Source of the DNA: JAJZOM01 sp046703545
Lineage (GTDB): Archaea; Thermoplasmatota; Thermoplasmata; Thermoplasmatales; Thermoplasmataceae
Reading direction: 5' to 3'
NCBI GenBank assembly: GCA_046703545.1
Contig: JBJKSX010000012.1
Span: 1-26,087, forward strand
Length of the DNA stretch: 26,087 nt
Shown: one piece after another, positions 1 through 7,803 of the stretch
Layout: each line of letters begins with the position of its first letter
How positions within the stretch are numbered: the first letter of the stretch is position 1
The notes under the pieces: generated by a model
Seen by the model: only the letters and a program-made list of their open reading frames with translations
What the model was told of the DNA's origin: nothing
Databases searched by the model: none
Made by a program: the position numbers and the translations under genes

Positions 1-494
1 AAGACATCACCAAAAGGTCCCTGTGTGGTGGTCTGTATCTTCTGGTTATTGCAGTTCGGGCATACCGCATCAGTCGGAGGCGAGTAAAATCCGCATCTCT
101 GGCACCTGTAGCCCAGCCTCTCGGTGACATTTGTGGGAGCATCCCTTGGATCAATGAATTCTCCTTCTACAAGGTTCTGCTCTTCCTTTTCCCGTATGAT
201 CTGGTCCTTGTTCTTGATTTCAATGAATGGGCGTTCAGGATACTGGGGGTTGTGTACCACCCGTATCTCCTGTTCCGGCCTTGGCAGGTAAAATGACATT
301 GCCTGGGCAATCATTGATTTGCCAACCCCAGGGGGTCCCACCAGCAGTAGATGGCGGCGTTGCTTGGCCGCGATCTGGGCCATTCGCACCGCCTCATCCT
401 GACCAATAACTCTGTCTAATGGATTCTTTGGAATAGAAATATGGGATGTATCTGGTGCATCCCGGTAATTTTCGTTTATGAACGCCTCTCCCAT
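1..494 (-). CDS. lonB: LonB-like AAA+ ATP-dependent protease, N-terminal part (cut by window edge)
   Basis: About 164 residues of a gene that runs off the left edge. Reading the minus strand from the ATG at 494-492 gives a short leader, then the AAA+ entry LDRVIGQDEAV, then a Walker A motif GPPGVGKS around residues 44-51. This is the N-terminal pattern of archaeal LonB, the membrane-anchored Lon protease that degrades damaged and short-lived proteins. Further on, a CxxC...CxxC pair (RCQRC and VCPNC, about 14 residues apart) forms a probable zinc ribbon inside the AAA+ domain, before the region where LonB carries its membrane segments. The gene overlaps the 3' end of dnaG by 19 bases, with an AAGG-like ribosome site inside dnaG, so it is probably co-transcribed with dnaG. 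Walker B, membrane spans and the Ser-Lys protease dyad lie outside the window, so a related AAA+ ATPase cannot be excluded. Confidence 0.75.
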   Translation of the reverse strand, partial: MGEAFINENYRDAPDTSHISIPKNPLDRVIGQDEAVRMAQIAAKQRRHLLLVGPPGVGKSMIAQAMSFYLPRPEQEIRVVHNPQYPERPFIEIKNKDQIIREKEEQNLVEGEFIDPRDAPTNVTERLGYRCQRCGFYSPPTDAVCPNCNNQKIQTTTQGPFGDV

Positions 495-1831
495 GAGATA
501 ACCCTTATTTCCGTGGGTTTCTTGGTTATGTGACCAAGCTTTGCCCCGTAAATGTTCTTTACACCCTGCTTGAAGGCAACATCAACAAGACGCTGAGAAA
601 TGACCCCACCTGTTATTATGGTGTCTCCATCCTTGGATTGCTGGATTTTTTCCACAGCCTCTGAAACCTGATATGAACCAATCATGTCCCCCTCTTTGTT
701 GTACAGTTCAGTCATCTTGTCTTTGGAAAGTGAAGTGCCTCTCCTCTCTATGGATCTGGGATTCGAGAGGTCAACCTTGCCCGGGATCTCTTCTGGCTCC
801 TCCTCAACAACAGGTTCAGGTTCCTTTGCAGGTTTCTCCTGAATGTTGCGGTCAGGTTTCCTGTCTCTTTCAACGGATGGTTTTTGTGTCCGGACCTCAA
901 CAATTTCCCTCACCTCTTCGGTGCCTCTCTTCTGCTGTTTATGGCCCGAAAGTGCTGCTTCAGCATTCGTCTTCTCGTTAAGCTCCTTGAGCTCCTCGGA
1001 CATTCCCCTCATTGAAAGGTACTGCTCCACAGGAGTCTTGTATCTCAGAGCCTTGACAATCTGCTTGTAAGTGAGTTCCTCCACCTCAGTTCCAGGGGGT
1101 GCCCTTGCAACAAAATCAATTTCTGCCACCTGGAGCATCTCCTTGAGAATGAGGTCTCCACCCCTGTCGCCGTCGAGGAATACTGTGACAGTCCTCTCCT
1201 TGGAAAGTCTCTGCACCGTCTTTGGAATGCTTGTTCCCTGAACAGCTATGGTGTTCTTTATGCCATATCTCAGGAGGTTGAGTATATCACTCCTTCCTTC
1301 TACAACAATGATTGAATCAGAATCCTTGACCGATGGGCCTGCAGGAAGCTTGTCTTCACCGTAAGTGATGATTTCTCCCTTCTCGACCTCTTCGCGGACA
1401 GAGGCAACAATGCTTTCACTGACACTCTTTCCGCTTTCGCTCATCTTCTTGTAGAGGTGTTCGGCCCTTTCCACAATCTTGTGCCTTTTCTGTATTCTGA
1501 CATCCTCAATGGACTCAACTTCGACCTTGGCCTTGCAAGGGCCAATCCTGTCTATTGTTTCCAGAGAAGCTGCGAGAATTGAGCTCTCCACTTGATCTAG
1601 ACCTGAAGGTATCTGTACAGAACCATCTGTGCGTCCCTTCTTGCTGTCGATTTCGACTTCGATTCTACCGATTTTACCGCTTTTTTGAAGGTCTCTTAGG
1701 TCAAGTTCATCGCCGAGGAGTCCTTCGGTCTGACCGAATATGGCTCCTACTACGTCGGGTTTTTCAACCACCCCGTCCGTGGATATTTTTGCTTTGATTA
1801 GGTATTTTGTTAAATTTGGATCTACATTCAC
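476..1831 (-). CDS. dnaG: Archaeal DnaG-like primase (TOPRIM)
   Basis: Archaeal DnaG combines a TOPRIM catalytic core with flanking archaeal domains; it makes short RNA in vitro and is linked to the exosome in some archaea. The N-terminus NVDPNLTKYLIKAKI and the stretch GAIFGQTEGLLGDELDLR are hallmarks of the family. The TOPRIM glutamate motif VVEGRSDI is followed by FLDGDRGGD with the metal-binding aspartates. An acidic, proline-rich linker separates the TOPRIM part from the C-terminal domain. I chose the GTG at 1831: the sequence AGGTGATT lies about 6 bases before it, and the product then begins at the conserved VNVDPNL. A TTG at 1855 would add eight residues with no good ribosome site. With this start the product is 451 residues, normal for the family. 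lonB follows with overlap. Confidence 0.95.
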   Translation of the reverse strand: MNVDPNLTKYLIKAKISTDGVVEKPDVVGAIFGQTEGLLGDELDLRDLQKSGKIGRIEVEIDSKKGRTDGSVQIPSGLDQVESSILAASLETIDRIGPCKAKVEVESIEDVRIQKRHKIVERAEHLYKKMSESGKSVSESIVASVREEVEKGEIITYGEDKLPAGPSVKDSDSIIVVEGRSDILNLLRYGIKNTIAVQGTSIPKTVQRLSKERTVTVFLDGDRGGDLILKEMLQVAEIDFVARAPPGTEVEELTYKQIVKALRYKTPVEQYLSMRGMSEELKELNEKTNAEAALSGHKQQKRGTEEVREIVEVRTQKPSVERDRKPDRNIQEKPAKEPEPVVEEEPEEIPGKVDLSNPRSIERRGTSLSKDKMTELYNKEGDMIGSYQVSEAVEKIQQSKDGDTIITGGVISQRLVDVAFKQGVKNIYGAKLGHITKKPTEIRVISWERRS

Positions 1832-1872
1832 TGTAATCACCTGAATAAAGTCCAATGGAGATAATTGGAGAA

Positions 1873-1884
1873 ATTTTTATTTTC
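1873..1884 (-). promoter_or_regulatory. Probable TATA box of dnaG
   Basis: Read on the minus strand, an A/T-rich AAAATAAAAATT element lies about 45 bases before the chosen GTG of dnaG. It would start transcription about 25 bases downstream, leaving room for the AGGTGA ribosome site. Assigned by position and composition only. Confidence 0.4.
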
Positions 1885-1998
1885 CTATTAATCACCATCG
1901 GAATTGAATTATATGATGCTATATAACACATTCGATGTTGCAACCAGTCCAGCAGGCTATAGAGGATTAGTTCCCTGACAGTTTTTTTTGTTGATAAA

Positions 1999-2009
1999 CT
2001 TAAATATGG
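1999..2009 (+). promoter_or_regulatory. TATA box of the TIM-barrel gene (leaderless)
   Basis: CTTAAATATGG is centred about 28 bases before the ATG at 2032, the spacing expected when transcription begins at or next to the start codon. No ribosome site precedes that ATG, which fits a leaderless mRNA. Confidence 0.55.
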
Positions 2010-2031
2010 TTTAAGTATTGACTTATGGTTT

Positions 2032-3057
2032 ATGATAAGGTTTGGAATAGCTGGAATTCCCCTCACCAGCAAGGGGAGAACCTTTATAGAATCTGTTGAA
2101 GACGCTCATAATCTTGGATTAAACGCTCTCGAAGTCCAGCTTCTCAGGGTCAATGTCGAGGAGAGCCCTGCTCTAGACTATGCTGGAGCCACTCCCAGGG
2201 ATATAGAATCTTCAATCATAGTGGACGTTCTGAGGCAGGATGAACAGGGCAATTACAGGGGAATAGGAATTGATACCGTCATAGAAGAGGATGACATCGT
2301 TCAGGAACTCTTCTGGAATATGGCCAGAAATTACGAAGACCTGATAGACGGCGGAAAGCTTGCGAAAGAACTGGATGTCAAACTTTCAATGCATGCACCT
2401 TACTACATGGAGCTTCTCCAGGAAGACGAAATGGGAGACAAGTCCTACAACCACCTGAAATGGACTCTTATGATAGGCAAGGCCATGATGGCCCACCGTG
2501 TGGTTACCCACACCGGCTTTTACAGCGGAAACAAGAAAGACAGCCTCAAGAAAGCGGCTGACATATATGGGGACATTTCCAGTAAGTATTCCCCCGATGA
2601 TGGATACCCATACATAGGGGTCGAAACCACAGGGAAAGAGGAAATTTTTGGAACGGTCCCGGAATTAATGTCGCTCGCCAAGAAAGTCAAGGATATTGAA
2701 CCGATCCTCAATTTTCCTCACGTTCACTCCGTAAACGGCGGTTCACTCATAGAAGTCAAAGATTTTGATGCAGTGATAAGTGAGTTCTCAAAATTTGCAA
2801 AGGGAGACCTATACACAGAATTTGCAGGTGTTGAATATCAGGAACACAGTGAAGACAAGCTAACTGCAATCAAGCACGGAGACCTGAAATTTGAAACACT
2901 TGCAGAGGCACTTGTGGATTACAATTCAGACATGACCATTATATCAAGTTCTCCTTTACTGGAGCACGATGCCCAGTACATGAATCTCATATATCTCAGG
3001 GCATTGTCAAAGAAGTTCCAGAAAAAAGCTGCAACAGCCAAAAAGGCTGTAGCGTGA
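2032..3057 (+). CDS. Endonuclease IV-like TIM-barrel protein (AP endonuclease family 2)
   Basis: A 341-residue protein of the xylose isomerase/endonuclease IV TIM-barrel superfamily. Candidate metal ligands appear in order: MHAPYY (His121), VTHTGFY (His160), GVETTGKE (Glu198) and NFPHVH (His230/His232). They correspond roughly to H69, H109, E145 and H182 of E. coli Nfo. The Nfo position D179 appears to be Asn here (NFPHVH instead of D-x-x-H), and there is an insertion around residues 50-105. It may therefore be a divergent AP endonuclease or another metal-dependent TIM-barrel enzyme. Archaeal genomes usually annotate it as endonuclease IV-related. It is followed after 9 bases by a small conserved gene, so the two are probably co-transcribed. 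Confidence 0.8.
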   Translation: MIRFGIAGIPLTSKGRTFIESVEDAHNLGLNALEVQLLRVNVEESPALDYAGATPRDIESSIIVDVLRQDEQGNYRGIGIDTVIEEDDIVQELFWNMARNYEDLIDGGKLAKELDVKLSMHAPYYMELLQEDEMGDKSYNHLKWTLMIGKAMMAHRVVTHTGFYSGNKKDSLKKAADIYGDISSKYSPDDGYPYIGVETTGKEEIFGTVPELMSLAKKVKDIEPILNFPHVHSVNGGSLIEVKDFDAVISEFSKFAKGDLYTEFAGVEYQEHSEDKLTAIKHGDLKFETLAEALVDYNSDMTIISSSPLLEHDAQYMNLIYLRALSKKFQKKAATAKKAVA

Positions 3058-3066
3058 GGTGAATAA

Positions 3067-3360
3067 ATGGCAAGAAAGTATCCGGTCAAGAAAGGAGTAG
3101 ACACATCTTCTGATGCACTTCTCCAGAAAGTAAAGGCATTCACTGGAAATGGTTCCATAGAGAACGAGCGTGTACTCTGTTCAATACCAGGCCTCAAGAA
3201 GATTGAGTTTTACAATGAAGGCAAGTTTCTCATGGTTGAAACAGAAACAGACCCATCAAGCACAAACCCCATGGAGACAGTCAAACAATTCAACAACCTG
3301 ATTGAAGAAGTTACCGGCTTCAACTCAAAGGAAAGAAAGAAGAGATTGTCCAAGGTTTGA
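3067..3360 (+). CDS. Small conserved archaeal protein of unknown function (possibly DUF5611)
   Basis: A 97-residue soluble protein with a basic N-terminus (ARKYPVKKG) and a basic C-terminus (KERKKRLSKV). Between them an alternating strand-like section (GLKKIEFYNEGKFLMVETETD) is followed by an amphipathic helix, suggesting a compact alpha/beta domain. It has no signal peptide or membrane span. The ATG at 3067 follows AGGTGAAT closely, nine bases after the TIM-barrel stop codon, so it is very likely the second gene of that operon. It recalls the small Thermoplasma proteins grouped as DUF5611; that match is from memory and unverified. No function is proposed. Confidence 0.75.
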   Translation: MARKYPVKKGVDTSSDALLQKVKAFTGNGSIENERVLCSIPGLKKIEFYNEGKFLMVETETDPSSTNPMETVKQFNNLIEEVTGFNSKERKKRLSKV

Positions 3361-3581
3361 GTTTAATTTTATGCAATAGGGTTCATCGATTCTTTCCGAT
3401 ACCTCTTAGGCTTTAAGCAGTTGCGTTGTTGTTTTTTCACTCACTGCATGTCCTGATAAAATGGGTTCAATATCATTTTGCATGAAGAAAGGAACTGTGA
3501 ACTCACAAATGAGATGTAACAAAGTGGAATAAAGAGAAAAAATATCTTAAAAAAAGGGTTATGACTTTCCAAGTAAGAGGA

Positions 3582-3851
3582 TTACTTGTACTTGATCTTG
3601 CTCGAGGCTCTAAAGACAAATTTCTTCTTTGAAGGAACCTCAATTATCTTCTTAGTCTGTGGGTTCCTTGCCTTTCTGGCCTGCTGTGTTTTCCTCTCGA
3701 AGATACCAAATCCTGCAAGGTTTATCTTGCTGTTTCTGTCTGCTTCGGAGACAACAGTGTCCAGGAAGGTCTTGATCACGTTTCTCGCGACCTTCTGGGT
3801 TGTGCCAGTCTTTTTAGATACTGTCTTAGAGAGCTCACTAATTCCTACCAT
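3582..3851 (-). CDS. hta: HU-family DNA-binding protein HTa
   Basis: An 89-residue basic protein with the full HU/IHF architecture. The N-terminal helix-turn-helix is MVGISELSKTVSKKTG. It is followed by the HU signature INLAGFGIFERK and the DNA-binding beta arm KARNPQTKKIIEVPSKKK, which carries the conserved Asn-Pro at the tip. The C-terminus is VFRASSKIKYK. Thermoplasma uses this bacterial-type protein (HTa) instead of archaeal histones as its main chromatin protein. The ATG at 3851 has a strong ribosome site, GGAGGG at 3857-3862 (minus strand), consistent with high expression. The gene stands alone, with non-coding stretches on both sides. Confidence 0.95.
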   Translation of the reverse strand: MVGISELSKTVSKKTGTTQKVARNVIKTFLDTVVSEADRNSKINLAGFGIFERKTQQARKARNPQTKKIIEVPSKKKFVFRASSKIKYK

Positions 3852-3884
3852 GTATTCCCTCCGATATGATAATATAGTTGGATC

Positions 3885-3897
3885 TATTAAAATATTT
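3885..3897 (-). promoter_or_regulatory. Probable TATA box of hta
   Basis: On the minus strand AAATATTTTAATA lies about 35-45 bases before the hta ATG. Transcription from it would begin near 3865, just upstream of the GGAGGG ribosome site, giving a short leader. This differs from the leaderless arrangement of many neighbours. Confidence 0.5.
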
Positions 3898-4202
3898 GGA
3901 TTGCACTATTTCTGCAAATGAGAAATTGTTGACTTCCCGGGTATTCCGATTTTATCATAAAAAAATAGAAATATTAAAATTGTAATTTTTTGTATTTATT
4001 TGTTATGCTTTTGGCATATTATACCCTGAAAAACAGTAATTACCTAGTCTTTTCCATAATCTAGATTTTGGTGGTTCAAAGCGGAAAAACAACACAATGC
4101 GGGACCTACCTCAGATGTTTGCCAGGCATGAAATTGCAGAATTGGTCTGCAATCGAAGCAGTTGGTCGAAGAATTAAATACACTCTTTTGATTGAAGTTC
4201 CT
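3898..4202. other. Divergent intergenic region between hta and speE
   Basis: About 300 bases that I do not assign to a gene. The left part (3950-4030) is very A/T-rich and includes a TATA-like GCATATTATACC near 4015-4026. The part from 4068 to 4202 is richer in G/C and stays open in the speE frame from a TTG at 4068, so it could encode a 45-residue extension. The translated stretch shows no spermidine synthase feature. An unrecognised small RNA is possible. I found no tRNA fold here. Confidence 0.4.
4170..4180 (+). promoter_or_regulatory. TATA box of speE (leaderless)
   Basis: GAATTAAATAC is centred about 27 bases before the GTG at 4203, the spacing of a leaderless archaeal promoter. This supports that GTG over the farther upstream TTG and ATG. 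Confidence 0.5.
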
Positions 4203-5024
4203 GTGAAGTTAATAGAGAACTGGTTTTCGGAAAGATATTCGGATAATCTGCAACTTTCATTCAGGGTGAAGGACCAACTTCTCTCAGTGAGGACTGACTA
4301 CCAGAGGATTGACGTGTTTGACACTTATGACTTTGGCAAGCTTCTCACTATTGATGGAACAGTCCAGCTGACGGAACGGGATGAATTTGTGTATCATGAA
4401 ATGATAACAATGGTCCCCTACTATCTTGCAGGGAAGGCCCCAAAGAAAGCACTTGTCATCGGAGGAGGAGATGGAGGGACAGCAGGGCAACTCCTTAAAA
4501 TCGGGTTTGATGAAATAGTCAATGTGGAGATTGATACCCAGGTTGTGGAGGTGTGCAAGAAGCATTTCCCTGAAATCTACAGTTCCTTCAACGACAAGAG
4601 GGTCGACCTGAGAATTGAGGATGGAGTTAAGTACATCAAATCAACCAAGGAGAAGTACGATCTTGTCATAGTGGATTCCACCGATCCAGTCGGGCCGGCT
4701 GAAGGGCTGTTCAATGAAGAATTCTACAAATCCATCCAGAAAGTGCTGAGTGAAACCGGCATAGTGGTTACCCAGTCCGGGTCTCCGTTCTACCAGCCTA
4801 ACGCCCTTCAGATGGCATACAGTGGAATGTCGAAAGTTTTCAAGACTGTGAGGCCATACACGGCTTTCATCCCCACATATCCAAGCGGTTTCTGGTCATT
4901 CACGATGGGCCTGGATTATGAGCCTGTTGTTAGGGCCGGAGATGTAAAATCAGGGAAATATTTCAACAGGGAGGTCCTTGAAGGTGCGTTCAAGCTGCCT
5001 CAATTTGTAAGGGACCTCCTGTAG
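4203..5024 (+). CDS. speE: Spermidine synthase (polyamine aminopropyltransferase)
   Basis: Transfers an aminopropyl group from decarboxylated S-adenosylmethionine to a diamine acceptor. The family pattern is clear: LLTIDGTVQLTERDEFVYHEM, then the nucleotide-binding GGGDGGTAGQLLK, then NVEIDTQVVEVCKKHFP. The catalytic acid region VDSTDPVGPAEGLF carries the DxxDPxGP motif of the synthase active site, and TQSGSPF follows. The frame is open from a TTG at 4068, but the extra 45 residues look unrelated to the family. The GTG at 4203 gives KLIENWFSERY, the usual start of the N-terminal beta domain, and has a well-placed TATA box. With this start the product is 273 residues, close to the usual family length. 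Confidence 0.93.
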   Translation: MKLIENWFSERYSDNLQLSFRVKDQLLSVRTDYQRIDVFDTYDFGKLLTIDGTVQLTERDEFVYHEMITMVPYYLAGKAPKKALVIGGGDGGTAGQLLKIGFDEIVNVEIDTQVVEVCKKHFPEIYSSFNDKRVDLRIEDGVKYIKSTKEKYDLVIVDSTDPVGPAEGLFNEEFYKSIQKVLSETGIVVTQSGSPFYQPNALQMAYSGMSKVFKTVRPYTAFIPTYPSGFWSFTMGLDYEPVVRAGDVKSGKYFNREVLEGAFKLPQFVRDLL

Positions 5025-5059
5025 AGGCCATTTTTATATTTGTGCCAGGTTCAAGAAAG

Positions 5060-5434
5060 CTACTTGACCTTCCATTTATTCATAACTTCGTGAAGCTCTG
5101 TTTCAAACTTCGGGCCCAGGCTGTGGGAAATTTTCTGGAGTTCACGGAGGTTCTTCAAAAAGCTGTGCTTGCTTGAGCTCTTTATGAGTTCGTTGAACTT
5201 CTTGGTGTCATTTGTCACTTTGACGAAGTAGTATGCAAATGTGCCTGCCAGAATTATGCCGAGGGCAAAAACCCAGTATTCCCAGGCACCGAGCACAATG
5301 AGGCTGAAGCCGGAATCCATCACCGCGAAATTCTTGATGATGAGGTCATTCACGGTTATTATCAGGAGAACCACTCCCAGTGCCAGAAGTACAAGGTAAA
5401 GAATTGATTGATATTCTCGCCATGAAGATGCCAT
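5060..5434 (-). CDS. Small two-span membrane protein of unknown function
   Basis: 124 residues. Two hydrophobic segments (about residues 8-32 and 42-70) are followed by a charged soluble C-terminal domain of about 54 residues, predicted helical (KFNELIKSSSKHSFLKNLRE...). The N-terminus is short and probably cytoplasmic, as is the C-terminal domain, so the protein would be a helical hairpin with a cytoplasmic tail. It may belong to the archaeal DUF3198 group; this is from memory and unverified. It reads away from XTP pyrophosphatase, has its own TATA box, and ends convergently with speE. No function is proposed. Confidence 0.75.
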   Translation of the reverse strand: MASSWREYQSILYLVLLALGVVLLIITVNDLIIKNFAVMDSGFSLIVLGAWEYWVFALGIILAGTFAYYFVKVTNDTKKFNELIKSSSKHSFLKNLRELQKISHSLGPKFETELHEVMNKWKVK

Positions 5435-5455
5435 TTTACGTCATTTCATAAGTCC

Positions 5456-5468
5456 GAGTTATTTAATT
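5456..5468 (-). promoter_or_regulatory. TATA box of the two-span membrane protein
   Basis: On the minus strand AAATTAAATAACT is centred about 27 bases before the ATG at 5434. No ribosome site is visible, so the mRNA is probably leaderless. Confidence 0.45.
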
Positions 5469-5499
5469 TCATCGGTATGGACTCAGCTGAACTTCAGTT

Positions 5500-6048
5500 T
5501 CATTCCCTACTCTTCAGGAATTCAATCATCTCTGCCAGAGCGCGACTCCTGTGGGATATTCTGCTTTTCTCAGCCAGGGTCATTTCAGCCAGCGTCCTGT
5601 CATGCCCTTTGGGCACGAATACGGGATCGAATCCGAACCCCTGAGTTCCAGAGATTCTCTCAGATATTGTTCCAAAAAGTGTGCCTTCAAACTGGTGGCA
5701 CCTCTCATTCACGCAGTAAGTAATCACGGTCAGGAACCTGGCATTTCTTCCCTTGCCTTTGAGAAGGTTAAGTATGCCCTCATTTCCAATTGTTGATGCA
5801 ACGTATGATGAATAGGGCCCTGGAAAGCCATTTAGGGAATCAATGTAAAGGCCCGTGTCTTCAAGGAAGAAATCATCCTTAATCTTCGCAGAAAGCCTCC
5901 TGGCACTGTCAATGGATATTTCAGCGGTGCTGTTTCCCTGTATTTCCACGTATTGGGCCTTTTCCCACTGGATCTCCAGTCCTGCCCTTTCCATGAAATC
6001 CTTGACTTCCCTGAATTTGTGTTCATTGCTGGTAACGAATAGCGTCAA
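5500..6048 (-). CDS. rdgB: XTP/dITP pyrophosphatase (RdgB/HAM1 family)
   Basis: Hydrolyses non-canonical purine nucleoside triphosphates (dITP, XTP) to the monophosphate and pyrophosphate, keeping them out of DNA and RNA. The 182 residues show the family motifs in order: TSNEHKFREV (substrate-binding start), EDTGLYIDSLNGFPGPYSSY (catalytic aspartate and glycine-rich loop), GFGFDPVFVP, and SHRSRAL near the end. The start is a TTG whose last two bases lie in the TGA stop of kae1-bud32 (TTGA overlap, 4 bases), so translation is probably coupled to that gene. Length is normal for the family. Confidence 0.95.
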   Translation of the reverse strand: MTLFVTSNEHKFREVKDFMERAGLEIQWEKAQYVEIQGNSTAEISIDSARRLSAKIKDDFFLEDTGLYIDSLNGFPGPYSSYVASTIGNEGILNLLKGKGRNARFLTVITYCVNERCHQFEGTLFGTISERISGTQGFGFDPVFVPKGHDRTLAEMTLAEKSRISHRSRALAEMIEFLKSRE

Positions 6049-7646
6049 ACGTACCTTCTCCTACTTTCCAGTTCAGCTACAGTCTCAAAAACCCGGAGTG
6101 AACTTTCATAGTTTCCAGTGTAACCTTCCCTGAATTTTGCCAGAAGCCCCTCTGAGTCTTTTGAAAGTGCACCGATTGATTCATTGAAAAGGAAAAGGTC
6201 AACTGCCATGTCTTCGGTTTCAGAGTCTGCTTTGCCCATGCTCATGTCTATCAGGTATGGTCTCCCATCATCCCCTATGATCACGTTTGACGCAGTCAGG
6301 TCGCCGTGTGTGATACCCATGGAATGAAGAGACCCAACGTATTTGCCGATAAGGTTCATGACCTGATATCCATCTCCTGAGCCCGTCAAGAAGTTTCTCA
6401 GTGTGTGGCCCGTTATCCTTTCGTAAATGGCTGAAAACTTCTCTGTATCGACATCATAAACAGCAGGAACTGGAATTCCCCTGTCCCTTGATTTCAGAAG
6501 CAGGCTAACTTCATTCCTTAGCCGCTCTGTCCGGATTGCCCTGTCAAGGTTCGGGTTCCTGTATGTCTTTGGTATGCGCATCTTGATGGCCGAGCTCCTT
6601 TCCCAGTAATTGTCAAACTGTATGATGGATTCAGCTCCCAGGTTCTCTGGCACTTTGTCCCCAGTGCTTCCGATCCACGGGGCGTCAACCTGGTCAATTC
6701 TGAACCGCTGGTCTACCGTGGCTTCCTCAAGGCCGATTCTGTAGCCACTCTTGTGCATCATCATCCCCGCCTGGGCGATCATAGCTCCGTTGTCCATGCA
6801 GTACTCATCGGCTGTTAGGTAGGACTTCACCTTGAGGTTCAGTGACATCTCGGAAAGCATTTCCCTTAGTCTCTGGTTCTTTGCGACTCCTCCGGCAAGA
6901 AGTATCTCACTCTTTGAAGTCTGGTGAAGGCCCCGTTCTAGGACCTCCAGAAGCATTGCAAATGAATACTCCTGGACACTGAAGCACACATCCTCCGGGC
7001 TCTCCCCTTTTCGGAGGTATTCCTTTGCTGCTGTGTAAATGCCTGAAAACGAAGTGTCCATGCCCTTGACAGAATACGGCAGATCAAGGAGTTTGCTTCC
7101 CTGCCTGGCGAGCCGCTCTATTTCAGGGCCTCCTGGAAATGGAAAGCCAAGGTCCCTGCCCAGTTTGTCCAGAAGGTTGCCCAGGCCTATGTCCATGGTT
7201 TCCCCGAGCACTCTATAGCGTCCTTCTGAGTGGGAAATTATCTGGGTGTTGCCTCCAGAAACATATAGCATTATCGGATCCACGGCACCAGTTACTTTTC
7301 TGCCGATCTCAACGTGTCCCAGTGGGTGGTTCACCCCTATTATGGGTTTTCCGCTTTTCAGCGACAGTGTTCTTGCGGCCGTTGCGGCTACCCGCAAACA
7401 GGGTCCGAGTCCCGGCCCTCTCGAGTAGGTTATGAGGTCCACCTCTGCCAAACTCAATCCAGCATCATGGAGGGCTCTTGCAATAACTGGGTTGATGTTC
7501 TCGGCGTGATGAAGCGCAGCTTCCCGGGGGTGGATCCCACCGTTGGGGTTGTGATAGGTCCTGGAGCAGTTGCTGAGGATCTGATTCTCATCAACTATTC
7601 CACAACTGACTGTATGCGCCGTTCCTTCTATTCCCAGTGTTATCAA
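6045..7646 (-). CDS. kae1-bud32: Kae1-Bud32 fusion: tRNA t6A37 synthesis protein and KEOPS kinase/ATPase
   Basis: One 533-residue chain joins two KEOPS subunits. Residues 1-325 are Kae1/TsaD, which transfers the threonylcarbamoyl group to A37 of ANN-decoding tRNAs. Its iron ligands are visible as NHPLGH (His107, His111) and YCMDNG (Asp285); the ASKHA nucleotide sites appear as VSGGNTQ and LLAGGVAKN. Residues about 340-533 are the Bud32 kinase-like ATPase, with the catalytic loop HGDLTASN (Asp449, Asn454) and the metal-binding Asp467. The usual DFGLG is here DMSMG. The fusion is known in several archaea including Thermoplasma. The start is a TTG at 7646; a TATA-like CTTAAATAC about 32 bases upstream suggests little or no leader. 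rdgB overlaps its stop. Confidence 0.96.
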   Translation of the reverse strand: MITLGIEGTAHTVSCGIVDENQILSNCSRTYHNPNGGIHPREAALHHAENINPVIARALHDAGLSLAEVDLITYSRGPGLGPCLRVAATAARTLSLKSGKPIIGVNHPLGHVEIGRKVTGAVDPIMLYVSGGNTQIISHSEGRYRVLGETMDIGLGNLLDKLGRDLGFPFPGGPEIERLARQGSKLLDLPYSVKGMDTSFSGIYTAAKEYLRKGESPEDVCFSVQEYSFAMLLEVLERGLHQTSKSEILLAGGVAKNQRLREMLSEMSLNLKVKSYLTADEYCMDNGAMIAQAGMMMHKSGYRIGLEEATVDQRFRIDQVDAPWIGSTGDKVPENLGAESIIQFDNYWERSSAIKMRIPKTYRNPNLDRAIRTERLRNEVSLLLKSRDRGIPVPAVYDVDTEKFSAIYERITGHTLRNFLTGSGDGYQVMNLIGKYVGSLHSMGITHGDLTASNVIIGDDGRPYLIDMSMGKADSETEDMAVDLFLFNESIGALSKDSEGLLAKFREGYTGNYESSLRVFETVAELESRRRYV

Positions 7647-7792
7647 TTTGACAATTGTCTGATTAATCGCCCGTATTTAAGTGTAAATTATAAAGGGCAA
7701 TGCAGAAACACTGAAAGACAATTCAGTGCTGCCATCACTGAACTATGCAGGGGCTGGTACGAGGGATTCAGGAAAAACAGCTTTACCGGGGA

Positions 7793-7803
7793 ATTTTTAT
7801 TAA
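7793..7803 (+). promoter_or_regulatory. Probable TATA box of the S6e-aIF2 gamma operon
   Basis: TTTTTATTAAC lies about 65 bases before the S6e ATG. It would give a leader of about 40 bases that includes the ribosome site GAGGT at 7855-7860. Confidence 0.5.

Noticed and set aside
1764..2072. 102-codon minus-strand frame upstream of dnaG
   Set aside because: It overlaps the dnaG N-terminus in another frame and the promoter region, with no recognisable protein features.
4068..4202. N-terminal extension of spermidine synthase from a TTG
   Set aside because: The extra residues do not resemble the family, and a TATA box at 4170-4180 fits a leaderless start at GTG 4203. Kept only as an open question.
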